50,116 bases of DNA from Verrucomicrobiaceae bacterium (GTDB lineage Bacteria > Verrucomicrobiota > Verrucomicrobiia > Verrucomicrobiales > Verrucomicrobiaceae), in assembly GCA_947440575.1 (NCBI GenBank), contig CANETF010000012.1, positions 1 to 50,116 of the forward strand. The letters run 5' to 3'. The notes under the pieces were generated by a model. That model was not told where the DNA came from and ran no database searches. It worked only from the letters and a program-made list of their open reading frames with translations. Shown piece by piece: positions 43,901 to 50,116 of this stretch; the first letter of the stretch is position 1; each line of letters starts with the position of its first letter. Both the position numbers and the translations under genes were made by a program.

Positions 43901-45943
43901 ATTCAGTCGCGCGATTCGGTTCACCCCGGTCGCGCTCACGGCGCTGCCATTCACGCTTGTAAAGACGCCCCCGAGTACCAGCTTGCCATCCGCCTGCACT
44001 GCTACGCTCACGACTTCGTTATTCGCCCCGCCGAGGCCGGCATTGAAAGCCGTATCCAGCGTCCCGTCCGCATTCAGTCGCGCGATTCGGTTCACCCCGT
44101 TCGCGCTTACCGCGCTGCCATTCACGCTTGTGAACGAGCCCCCGAGCACCAGCTTGCCATCCGCCTGAACGGCCACGCTATTGACGACGCTATTCGCGCC
44201 GCCGAGGCCGGCATTGAAGGCTGTGTCCCGCGTCCCATCCGCATTCAGCCGCGCGATATTGTTCACCCCGGTCGTCGCGCTCGCGGCGCTGCCATTCACG
44301 CTCGTGAAATCGCCCCCGAGCACCAGCTTGCCATCCGCCTGCACCGCCACGATAGCGACGATGCCATTTGTCCCGCCGAGGCCAGCATTGAAGGCCGTGT
44401 CGAGCGTCCCGTCCGCATTCAGCCGCGCGATATAGTTCACCCCGTTCGCGCTCACCGCGCTGCCATTCACACTATTGAAATCGCCCCCGAGCACCAGCTT
44501 GCCGTCCCCTTGCACCGCTACACTAAGGACGTTGCCATTAGTGCTGGCGGTGAAGGTGGCATCCACGCTGCCATCGGCATTAAGCCGGGCGACATTCGCG
44601 TGCGCTGCTCCGCCCACGGTGGTGAAGCTGCCCCCGATGATCATCCGCCCATCCGGCAGCACAGCCGTGGCCATCACGGAGTTGCCGCCGCCGGTGATGT
44701 TGGGATTGAAGGGAAGGTCGAGCGTGCCGGGCGCAGGCGCGACCACGGTGGCCACCTGGACGGGGGCACCGCTGCTGAGGCTGTTCGTGGTGACCACGGC
44801 GTTCAGCGCTCCGAGGGTGAGGCCGGTGATGCTGGTCACAGTCAATGAGGTGGCGGTGGCGGCGGTGACGGTGCCTGTGCCAGCAGGCGAGAAGGCCACG
44901 GTGTTGTTGGCAGGAGTCGGGTCGAAGTTGGTGCCGGTGATGGTGAGGGTCATGGCATTGGCGTTTACGGAGGTGGTGGTAGCGGTGACGGTGGGTGGCG
45001 GAGCTGTGACGGTGAACGTGGTGCTGGGCGTTGAGGCTGGAGCCACATTTCCTGCTGTATCGCTGGCGGTGCCGGAGGCGATGGTGATGCCGAGGGTGCC
45101 TGCGCCGGTGATCGTGTCGATGGTGACGGTGCGGGTGGTGCCGCTGCCGGTGACGTTCACCGTGCCGCTGGCGGAGCCAGTGCTGTTGAGGGTGATGTTG
45201 CCGTTGGCGAGGGTGCTGGCGTTGAAGTTGGTGTCGGCGTAGGTCACGGTGTAAGTGACGGAGCCTGCGCCTGCGGCGATGGTGCTGACGGAGGGTGAGC
45301 CGATGCCGATGGTGGGGGCGGTGGTGTCGATGACGAGGGCTTTGTTTGCTCCGAGGGAGTTTGTGGCTCCTGGGCTTGGGAGGGTGAGGGTGGCTGCCGT
45401 GGCCCCTGTGGTGGCGTTGATGGTGCCGCCGTTTAGAGCGAGGGCGCTGGTGCTGAGGTAGTCGAGGTCGGCGGCGGTGTCTCCGGCTTGGACGGTGTAG
45501 TTGAAGGTGAGGGTGGTGCCGGGGCTGCCGCTGGTTAGGTTCACCACGCGGTCGGTGGTTCCGGTCTCGAGGGTGAGCTGTGGGGTGCCGGTGACGGTGA
45601 CGCTGGCGTCGAAGGTGACTTCGATTGAGACCACGTCGGAGGCGTTGTAGGCTCCGTTTGCGGTGGAGGAGGTGACACTGGTCACGACCGGGGTCGGCGT
45701 TGGGGCCGCGCCAGATCCGTTGATGTTCATTGTGAGGTGCAGGATGGCCCCCGTATTCGAGGTGGTCCAGCTCATCGGCACGATGGCTGCTCCGGCCTCC
45801 GTGCTGGTGCTGTAGCGAGAGTGATTTCCGGCGAACCAAAGTGCGCCAGCCGTATTCACCACGGTTTGGTTGGCGCCCGCAGTCGTAGTCGGCACGGCAG
45901 CAGAGCCATAGGCATCAAAAAGGTCGAAGACCAGATCTCCCGC
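40961..45943 (-). CDS. Giant secreted repeat protein, C-terminal part (in frame after an amber codon)
   Basis: This 1,660-codon frame follows the TAG at 45944-45946 in the same reading frame as the upstream part; the first alternative start after the stop is a GTG at 45895. In order it holds the end of an interrupted beta domain, an Ig-like module ([19 protein letters not shown]) with a second Ig-like part ([18 protein letters not shown]), an IPT/TIG-like copy ([20 protein letters not shown]), then seven delta-60-type repeats with consensus [13 protein letters not shown]. Three more IPT/TIG-like copies and an NxxGxxAF-type region ([26 protein letters not shown]) follow. No membrane anchor is found. 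On its own it has no signal peptide, so secretion requires the upstream part. Confidence 0.8.
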   Translation of the reverse strand, partial: AGDLVFDLFDAYGSAAVPTTTAGANQTVVNTAGALWFAGNHSRYSTSTEAGAAIVPMSWTTSNTGAILHLTMNINGSGAAPTPTPVVTSVTSSTANGAYNASDVVSIEVTFDASVTVTGTPQLTLETGTTDRVVNLTSGSPGTTLTFNYTVQAGDTAADLDYLSTSALALNGGTINATTGATAATLTLPSPGATNSLGANKALVIDTTAPTIGIGSPSVSTIAAGAGSVTYTVTYADTNFNASTLANGNITLNSTGSASGTVNVTGSGTTRTVTIDTITGAGTLGITIASGTASDTAGNVAPASTPSTTFTVTAPPPTVTATTTSVNANAMTLTITGTNFDPTPANNTVAFSPAGTGTVTAATATSLTVTSITGLTLGALNAVVTTNSLSSGAPVQVATVVAPAPGTLDLPFNPNITGGGNSVMATAVLPDGRMIIGGSFTTVGGAAHANVARLNADGSVDATFTASTNGNVLSVAVQGDGKLVLGGDFNSVNGSAVSANGVNYIARLNADGTLDTAFNAGLGGTNGIVAIVAVQADGKLVLGGDFTSVNGSAASATTGVNNIARLNADGTRDTAFNAGLGGANSVVNSVAVQADGKLVLGGSFTSVNGSAVSANGVNRIARLNADGTLDTAFNAGLGGANNEVVSVAVQADGKLVLGGVFTSVNGSAVSATGVNRIARLNADGTRDTAFNAGLGGANSVVNSVALQADGKLVLGGNFTSVNGSAINATTGVNYVARLNADGTRDTAFNAGLGGANGTVRSVAVQADGKLLLGGVFTSMNGTTRNFMARLTNDAATQSLAASSTAQVTWTRGGSSPELSQVTLELSTNGGSTWTPLGAGTRVGSTPNWQLTGLSLPTSGHVRARGRTTGGYLNGSSGLIEQVVAFSGLTTPAPSITLSTANLLSNATTLTITGANFSTTPANNTVAFSPAGTGTVTASTSTTLTVTGITGLTVGALNAIVTTNGQASTSAQVATVVTPDPTVTLTTTTVNANAATLTITGTNFDAATPSNNTVALTPVGTGTVTAATATSLTVSVSGLRAGALSAVVTTNSVSSGAPVQVATVRPVITPSTTIISPTAQTLTINGFGFDPTASNNTIAFSPAGTGTVSTATATTLTITGISGLNLGLLNAIVTSNGQASTSTQVANVFLLPASSVAFSGTPAPGIPGATFNYFGDLSLNEFGHTVLYGRVSGIGITTANDAGVWINDGSGFSLMLREGGSTGTSGQTIAEPIRFGRITDTGITHVMSGIAGALSTANAAGWVDNGTSFTSFYRKGTTFSNAFNGVSQQIAANDGYFAAQLKLVTGSVTAANDTGIWKIASNGTTTVAAREGQVAAGSTTLRVGNLMSRVAVSSTGFGTYPAFLTAVAPSVLPSVQNRAIFKQNFASAGEPVIVAQSNLTAVPGVSGAQFNTFQSESINATGNVAFGALLTNGVAGVTTANDFGLWRQGTSGLELALLEGQAVPNRSSITFKTVITHWLLDDGSLVFHGTTSANDQGLWHINTSGIITQLLGLGQAIPQAGNATFSAFYLRPDVSPSGKFAAAGTLTIGSAGTTASTNRLLLIGDVATPGVFSHAIRSGNTYSVNGTTRTVRNLYLGFTTGNEATTTGGTGGMSRVITNNGRAAIWLQFADGTFGHFVTDGGTLPPVAPAGTDGGDNTFFN
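43580..44690 (-). repeat. Tandem delta-60-type repeat array, seven units
   Basis: The coding repeat recurs every 171-174 bp (57-58 residues); the cttgccatcc-like landmark falls at 43637, 43811, 43982, 44153, 44327 and 44498, with a seventh divergent unit near 44640. The consensus includes R-L-N-A-D-G-T-x-D-T-A-F-N, G-G-A-N and [11 protein letters not shown]. Units 2-6 are very similar in DNA, which suggests recent amplification or gene conversion. On the plus strand the block is C-rich, opposite to its flanks. Confidence 0.88.
45062..45680 (-). repeat. Ig-like module, copy 1 of a long direct repeat
   Basis: This segment and 46421-47039 are nearly identical in DNA and align at a constant offset of 1,359 bp (453 codons) with no insertion or deletion that I could see. 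Each encodes the same pair of Ig-like domains, ending in [15 protein letters not shown]. The two copies lie on opposite sides of the amber codon. Confidence 0.85.
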
Positions 45944-47962
45944 CTAGCTCGTCACGTTGAGAGACGATGAAGGGTTTGTGCCGGTCACCTGACCTGAGAT
46001 CTTGGGTCCATTGGTGTCCACCGGTGTGGTCTGATCGACGTTAGAAAAGGAGGCTGCACCGATGTAACGGAATTCTGACCCGCCGAAAGCCACGTTGATG
46101 CTGCCCGTAACCGCAGCGCCATTGCCGAGGGCCAGATACCAGATGGAGTCACAGGAGAAAAAGCCGTCTGAGGTGGAGTTACCGAGAGACATGGCCATGC
46201 CGTTGAAGGTGACGGAGGTGGGGTTCGTCGGAGTGCCGGGATCACCGGCGGAAACGACGAGCAGCCGTCTGGGACCTGCTGGCACCGTGAACGAAGCCAT
46301 GGTGCTGCTGTTCGTGAATTGATGGGCCGGCGTGCCCGTCGGTGACGGACCTGACGCAGGAGCCGTCACCGCAAAGGTGGTGCTGGGTCCGGCTGCGCCT
46401 GCGGTGTTTCCTGCCGTGTCGCTGGCGGTGCCGGAGGCGATGGTGATGCCGAGGGTGCCTGTGCCGGTGATGCTGCTGATGGTGACGGTACGGGTGGTGC
46501 CGCTGCCGGTGACGTTGACGGTGCCGCTGGCGGAGCCAGTGCTGTTGAGGGTGATGTTGCCGTTGGCGAGGGTGCTGGCGTTGAAGTTGGTGTCGGCGTA
46601 GGTCACGGTGTAAGTGACGGAGCCTGCGCCTGCGGCGATGGTGCTGACGGAGGGTGAGCCGATGGCGATGGTGGGGGCGGTGGTGTCGATGACGAGGGCT
46701 TTATTGGCTCCGAGCGAGTTTGCGGCTCCTGGGCTGGGCAAGGTGAGGGTGGCGGCGACGCTGCCTGAGGTGCCGACGATGGTGCCGCCATTCAGTGCGA
46801 GGGCGGTGGTGCTGATGTAGTCGAGGTCGGCGGCGGTGTCGCCGGTTTGGACGGTGTAGTTGAAGGTGAGTGTGGTGCCGGGGCTGCCGCTGGTTAAGTT
46901 GACCACGCGGTCGGTGGTTCCGGTTTCGAGGGTGAGCTGTGGGGTGCCGGTGACGGTGACGCTGGCGTCGAAGGTCACCTGGATGGAGATCACGTCGGAG
47001 GCGTTGTAGGCTCCGTTTGCGGTGGAGGAGGTGACGTTGGTGACGACGGGGGCGGTGAAGCTGCCGACTGGGGCGCTGGTCACATTGGACAGTGTTCCCT
47101 GCCCAACGGACCAAGAGGTGTCGTCCCGGCCAATCCAGTTGGCTGGATTGTGGATGCGGATCAGCCAGGCAGTCTTGGTGGCTGCGGTGATAGGGCCGTT
47201 GTATCGGAGGTTATCCAGATCTTTCGTGTTCCCCATGGGGTCAGCGGCATTGGTGATATCGAAGGTGCCAAGACCAAAGGCGTTGGTTGCGGTGCGGTTG
47301 GGGTCGCCGCTGTTGTCAAACACGACCGAATTGGGAGGGGTGTGGCTGCCCGAAGGGCTGATGCCAGGACTGGCTTGAGTCGTATTGGGGACGGTTCCCC
47401 AGCCGTTGAGATTTGCCGACCAGGCGTTGTTCCCCAAAGCGTTGTCCGCATTGAAGGAGTATATGGGCCCCGCCTCAGGTGTGCCGCCTGCATTCAGTCG
47501 CTGGATTTTACTCGAAAGCAGGCTGGCGGTGTTGTCATCCGTTTGGTAAATGACCAATTGGTCTCCAGCGAAGGTCAAGCCTCCATTCGGTGTTAGAGTG
47601 GTGGCAATGGTAGTGATGGTGCCGAGATCCGCGGTGGCGGTAGTTGCGGGGACCGTGAAGGTGATGATGGTGCCGGCCGGAACCACGGTTGCTGGCGAGG
47701 TCCACCGCAACTGCCATTCAGTATTGCCTTGATTCGTCGCACTCAGATTGCCGTCGGCTAACCATTGGGCATCGGTGAAGAAGAGCACGCTATTGGCTGG
47801 GATGGGTGCGAGCACCAGGACTTTAAATCCGTCGGTGTCATCCTGCTGAAAATCGACCACCACGAGATCGGAGGCGCGCAGGGTGGGTACCGCTTGGGCC
47901 TGCTGTGAGAACATCAAATTGAGCCATAAAAAGGCGAGGAAGAAGGGTGTTAGTAGTTTCAT
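45944..47962 (-). CDS. Giant secreted repeat protein, N-terminal part ending in an in-frame amber codon
   Basis: This 672-residue part has a signal peptide (core [22 protein letters not shown]). A domain follows that begins [19 protein letters not shown] with [12 protein letters not shown], resembling lamin-tail-like regions of secreted nucleases and surface proteins. Then come an Ig-like pair ([37 protein letters not shown]) and the start of a beta domain ([19 protein letters not shown]) that stops at SSSLNVTS. The next 16 codons after TAG read [16 protein letters not shown] and continue in frame into the downstream part, so the domain looks cut in its middle. Either the gene is broken, the TAG is read through, or the base is a sequencing error. 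Confidence 0.82.
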   Translation of the reverse strand: MKLLTPFFLAFLWLNLMFSQQAQAVPTLRASDLVVVDFQQDDTDGFKVLVLAPIPANSVLFFTDAQWLADGNLSATNQGNTEWQLRWTSPATVVPAGTIITFTVPATTATADLGTITTIATTLTPNGGLTFAGDQLVIYQTDDNTASLLSSKIQRLNAGGTPEAGPIYSFNADNALGNNAWSANLNGWGTVPNTTQASPGISPSGSHTPPNSVVFDNSGDPNRTATNAFGLGTFDITNAADPMGNTKDLDNLRYNGPITAATKTAWLIRIHNPANWIGRDDTSWSVGQGTLSNVTSAPVGSFTAPVVTNVTSSTANGAYNASDVISIQVTFDASVTVTGTPQLTLETGTTDRVVNLTSGSPGTTLTFNYTVQTGDTAADLDYISTTALALNGGTIVGTSGSVAATLTLPSPGAANSLGANKALVIDTTAPTIAIGSPSVSTIAAGAGSVTYTVTYADTNFNASTLANGNITLNSTGSASGTVNVTGSGTTRTVTISSITGTGTLGITIASGTASDTAGNTAGAAGPSTTFAVTAPASGPSPTGTPAHQFTNSSTMASFTVPAGPRRLLVVSAGDPGTPTNPTSVTFNGMAMSLGNSTSDGFFSCDSIWYLALGNGAAVTGSINVAFGGSEFRYIGAASFSNVDQTTPVDTNGPKISGQVTGTNPSSSLNVTS
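46421..47039 (-). repeat. Ig-like module, copy 2 of a long direct repeat
   Basis: This is the partner of 45062-45680 at a fixed offset of 1,359 bp. Most differences are single bases, many at third codon positions. Its length and identity make it a hotspot for recombination that would delete the amber-containing segment between the copies in frame. Confidence 0.85.
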
Positions 47963-48127
47963 TCGGGAGGTGGTGGCAGGGGGATGATGAGAGGAGGAGA
48001 GGGCTATGAGGCGGGTCGAATTGTATCGAGGGAGTGACTCTGCGAGTGCGTGCGAGGGGGTGAATATGGGGAGTGTGCAAGTGCCTTCGCGAAGGCCGGC
48101 TAGGTTAACGGGAAAATAGTAGCATGC

Positions 48128-48144
48128 ATCTTAAAAATTAAGAT
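48128..48144. promoter_or_regulatory. AT-rich hairpin upstream of the giant gene
   Basis: ATCTTAA and TTAAGAT form a perfect 7-bp stem over AAA, about 170 bp upstream of the giant gene's ATG. It may be an operator or a weak terminator of upstream transcription. Evidence is only the symmetry. Confidence 0.3.
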
Positions 48145-48318
48145 CGAGGAAAAACCGCGAAATTATAAGGGAATGTGGACGTGACTTTGGAGATGGGTAG
48201 GTATCTCTAGACGCGCTGATGATGCGGATAGAGGGTTTGGTCGAGGGCTCTACCTGAAGCTGGAGGCGGATGAAAGGGTTGAGCCAGCAAGTTTATGCAG
48301 GTGCCACGCGGGCTGAAA

Positions 48319-48461
48319 CTAGTGTCCTGTCAGGCAATTGTTTTGCATAAGTTGACAGTTGCTGCCTGACTTTTATCTCACCAACTGGAGGACCATTTGC
48401 TACAATGCACTCCCTTAAACCCTCACTTTTAATGTCAATCACTTATCGGACAGGACACTAG
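48319..48461. mobile_element. 143-bp MITE with 13-bp perfect terminal inverted repeats at a CTAG-like site
   Basis: CTAGTGTCCTGTC (48319-48331) is exactly inverted as GACAGGACACTAG (48449-48461). The TA at each end fits the TA duplication of the IS630/Tc1-mariner group, which favours CTAG targets. A nested inverted repeat, GTCAGGCA (48329-48336) with TGCCTGAC (48363-48370), lies in the left half. The element is AT-richer than its surroundings and has no open frame of note, so it would need a transposase supplied from elsewhere. The family is inferred from ends only. Confidence 0.75.
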
Positions 48462-48475
48462 GTTGATTTTCGGAT

Positions 48476-49678
48476 TTACTGGCGGGTGAGGAGGTGGAGG
48501 GAGTGGTGGGTGGCGGCGGCCCAGGTGAAGTCGGTTTCCATGCGGTGGCGGGCGTGGGTGGCGAGGGTGGCGGTGAGGGCGGGGTCCTTTAAGAGGGTGA
48601 GGAGGGACTTGGCGAAGGCGGGGGGGGAGTCGGCGATTTGGAGGTCGGTGCCGGGGGTGAGGGGGAGGCCTTCGGCGCCGATGGTGGTGGAGACGACGGG
48701 GATGCCCATGGCCATGGCTTCGAAGATTTTGATGCGGGTGCCGCCGCCGGCGAGTAGGGGGACGGCGATGAGGGTGCAGTCGTGGACGTGGGGTTGGACG
48801 TCGGGGACGGTGCCGGTGACTTCGATGGCGGGGTCGGTGAGGGGGAGGTCGCGGAGGGTGGCGGGGGGATTGCGGCCGATGATTTTCAGTCGGACGGTGG
48901 GGAGTGACTTGCGGACGAGGGGGAGGACTTCGCGGAGGAACCAGTGGATGCCTTCGATGTTGGGTATCCAGTCCATGGAGCCGAGGAAGCCGATGGTGGG
49001 GATGGCGGGGGGATGGGGGGCGGGGCGGAAGGCGGTGATGTCGACGCCGGTGGGGACGTGGCCGAGGACGTTGGTGAGGTGGTAGTGTTCGCGGCAGTAG
49101 GTGGTGTCGTCGGGGGAGACGGTGATGACGCCGTCAAACAGGGTGGATAGGTGTTTTTCGGCGCGGGCCATGCGGTGGTGCTGGCTGCGGAGGTAGGCGC
49201 GTTTGAGGGGGTTTTTGGCGGAGTCGGCGAGGCGTTTCCAGATTTGGGCTTCGATGTTGTGCTGGAAGAGGTAGGTGGGTTTGCCCAGGGCGAGGTCTTC
49301 GAAGTGGGGGGCGGGGGTGAGGAAGTCGCAGATGACGAGGTCGGCGTGGGCGGCGGATTCGATGATGCGCTGGCGCCAGGCAGCGGAGCGGTAGCGGTCG
49401 AGGACGTAGGGTTGGCGGGAGAAGAGGAGGTTTTTGATGAGGTGGAGGAAGAAGCGGGGGGAGCTGTGGGCGGGTTCGTGGGAGGTGACCCATTCTTTGG
49501 TTTGGGCGTAGGGGTCGGTTTGTTCTTCCGGGGTGATGGGGAGGGAGTCGGGTTTGAGACCGAGGTAGTGGAGGGTGTGGCCGGCGCGGGTGATTTCCCG
49601 CAGCATGGCGAGGGTGCGTCGGCGGCCGCCGGTGTCGGGGGGGAAGAGGGTGCCGGATTTGACCCAGAGGATTTTCAT
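48476..49678 (-). CDS. Family 4 glycosyltransferase (Stp1-like)
   Basis: This 400-residue cytoplasmic GT-B enzyme starts with KILWVKSGTLFPPDTGGRRR, a GT4 acceptor-domain opening of the kind seen in EPS-locus transferases of the Stp1 type. PTYLFQHNIEAQIWKRL lies mid-chain, and the donor domain has TIGFLGSMDWIPNIEGIHWF, LIAVPLLAGGGTRIKIFEAM and MGIPVVSTTIGAEGL. The G-G-G-T-R-I-K-x-x-E-A signature is complete. Its ATG overlaps the stop of the upstream gene as ATGA. It ends next to the MITE at 48319-48461. Confidence 0.88.
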   Translation of the reverse strand: MKILWVKSGTLFPPDTGGRRRTLAMLREITRAGHTLHYLGLKPDSLPITPEEQTDPYAQTKEWVTSHEPAHSSPRFFLHLIKNLLFSRQPYVLDRYRSAAWRQRIIESAAHADLVICDFLTPAPHFEDLALGKPTYLFQHNIEAQIWKRLADSAKNPLKRAYLRSQHHRMARAEKHLSTLFDGVITVSPDDTTYCREHYHLTNVLGHVPTGVDITAFRPAPHPPAIPTIGFLGSMDWIPNIEGIHWFLREVLPLVRKSLPTVRLKIIGRNPPATLRDLPLTDPAIEVTGTVPDVQPHVHDCTLIAVPLLAGGGTRIKIFEAMAMGIPVVSTTIGAEGLPLTPGTDLQIADSPPAFAKSLLTLLKDPALTATLATHARHRMETDFTWAAATHHSLHLLTRQ

Positions 49679-50116
49679 TTTGGGGAGAGGGTCGCCGGGG
49701 TGGAGAGGACGGTGTGGTAGGCGGCGGCGGTGGCGGTCCAGGTGCGGGTGGCGCCGAGGGTGGCGATGGGGGTGCCTTCGGGGGGGGAGTCGATGAGACG
49801 GCAGGCGGCGTCGACCCAGGCGGTGGGGTCGTGGAGGGGGGTGAGGGTGCCTTTCCAGGGTTGGTCGATGACTTCGGCGAGGCCGCCGACGTGGGTGGCG
49901 AGGATGGGGATGCCGCAGGCTTGGGCTTCGAGGACGACGTTGGGGAGGCCTTCGTTGAGGCTGGTCATGCAGAGGAGGTCGGCGGCGCGCATGTAGCGGG
50001 CGACGGCTTCGGCGGGGAGGGGGCCGGTGAGGTGGATGTGATCCTGGAGGGAGGCTGCGGCGATGCGGGCGGTGAGGGTTTTTTGCAGGGGGCCCTGGCC
50101 GATGATGATGAGGCGG
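49675..50116 (-). CDS. Family 4 glycosyltransferase, C-terminal part (5' end beyond the window)
   Basis: The visible 146 codons are the donor-binding half of a GT4 enzyme: RLIIIGQGPLQKTL opens at the right edge, then HIHLTGPLPAEAVARYMRAA and TSLNEGLPNVVLEAQACGIP with the Glu-x7-Glu motif, and ATHVGGLAEVI. The start lies outside the window. Its stop overlaps the next gene's start as ATGA, so the two glycosyltransferases are translationally coupled. Confidence 0.88.
   Translation of the reverse strand, partial: RLIIIGQGPLQKTLTARIAAASLQDHIHLTGPLPAEAVARYMRAADLLCMTSLNEGLPNVVLEAQACGIPILATHVGGLAEVIDQPWKGTLTPLHDPTAWVDAACRLIDSPPEGTPIATLGATRTWTATAAAYHTVLSTPATLSPK

Larger units (their letters stand above)
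47963..48475. other. Long intergenic region with hairpins and an IS630-like MITE
   Basis: This 513-bp stretch separates the giant gene from a GT4 gene, both on the minus strand, and no gene is supported in it. It contains the palindrome GCCTTCGCGAAGGC (about 48082-48095), the AT-rich hairpin ATCTTAA-AAA-TTAAGAT (48128-48144) and the 143-bp element at 48319-48461. The promoter of the giant gene should lie in the first part; I cannot place it. The AT-richer composition near 48120-48180 fits that. Confidence 0.55.

Noticed and set aside
43580..44690. CRISPR-like array
   Set aside because: The regular 171-174 bp period is a coding protein repeat, with unit lengths divisible by three and no short repeat-spacer pattern.
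43364..44848. A 494-codon plus-strand open frame with an internal repeat
   Set aside because: Its repeat is the antisense reading of the delta-60 array; the minus-strand product matches a known repeat type.
1..50116. tRNA, rRNA and riboswitch structures
   Set aside because: I saw no tRNA-like cloverleaf, rRNA core sequence or known riboswitch motif on either strand; a covariance-model scan could still find a divergent one.

Overview
The window is high-GC bacterial DNA holding most of a large exopolysaccharide (EPS/capsule) locus, interleaved with very large secreted multidomain proteins. The mix of Wzx/Wzy-type EPS machinery, huge secreted proteins with FG-GAP, IPT/TIG, InlB-B-like, delta-60 and NxxGxxAF-type repeats, and mostly weak or absent Shine-Dalgarno sequences suggests a Verrucomicrobiota member (order Verrucomicrobiales or a relative). 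This is an inference from protein character; no rRNA or tRNA gene is visible. The + strand is G-rich almost throughout whichever strand is coding, so the many minus-strand genes probably lie on the lagging strand.

Layout. 1-3.9 kb is housekeeping: a XerD-like recombinase (cut by the left edge), a DoxX membrane protein, a ROK sugar kinase that lacks the family zinc motif, type III pantothenate kinase (coaX) and a HAD phosphatase. 3.9-10.2 kb is the first EPS block, all on the minus strand: a membrane-anchored GT2, the initiating polyprenyl-phosphate sugar transferase, a short Wza-like export lipoprotein, a secreted protein with a calcium-loop-like motif and a large outer-membrane beta-barrel. 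10.4-12.0 kb on the plus strand encodes a small lipoprotein, a pseudopilin-like peptide and a membrane-anchored EEP-family protein. 12.1-14.5 kb is secreted TIG/InlB-like protein A. 14.8-17.4 kb is a Wzc-type tyrosine autokinase and a small membrane protein, with a divergent GT4. 18.9-22.4 kb is an FG-GAP protein; 22.7-24.2 kb is a Wzy/O-antigen ligase; 24.5-26.9 kb is an MBOAT O-acyltransferase and its SGNH-like partner.

26.8-38.0 kb is one tightly packed minus-strand operon of eleven genes, the last ones joined by ATGA, TAATG and GTGA overlaps: GT4, a class I methyltransferase, the Wzx flippase, three FkbM-type methyltransferases, a GT8-like transferase, GT2, acyltransferase 3 and two further putative glycosyltransferases. 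38.3-40.7 kb is secreted TIG/InlB-like protein B, a paralogue of A. 41.0-48.0 kb is one giant reading frame (about 2,330 codons) interrupted by a single in-frame amber codon. 48.5-50.1 kb holds two more GT4 genes, the last cut by the right edge.

How it fits together. The parts make a nearly complete Wzx/Wzy pathway: initiation, glycosyl transfer, methyl and acyl decoration, flipping, polymerisation, Wzc-controlled export, and exit through a short OPX protein that probably needs a separate beta-barrel. The secreted giants are plausible matrix or adhesion proteins, but only their position links them to the polymer. The intergenic gaps carry at least four kinds of short element with terminal inverted repeats and no transposase: a 126-bp palindromic repeat present twice, a CTAG-flanked 143-bp element resembling an IS630-type MITE, and single 180-bp and 166-bp elements. 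The most unusual items are the amber-interrupted giant gene, the composition-reversed delta-60 block inside it, the A/B secreted paralogues, and the OPX/EF-hand-like/beta-barrel trio.
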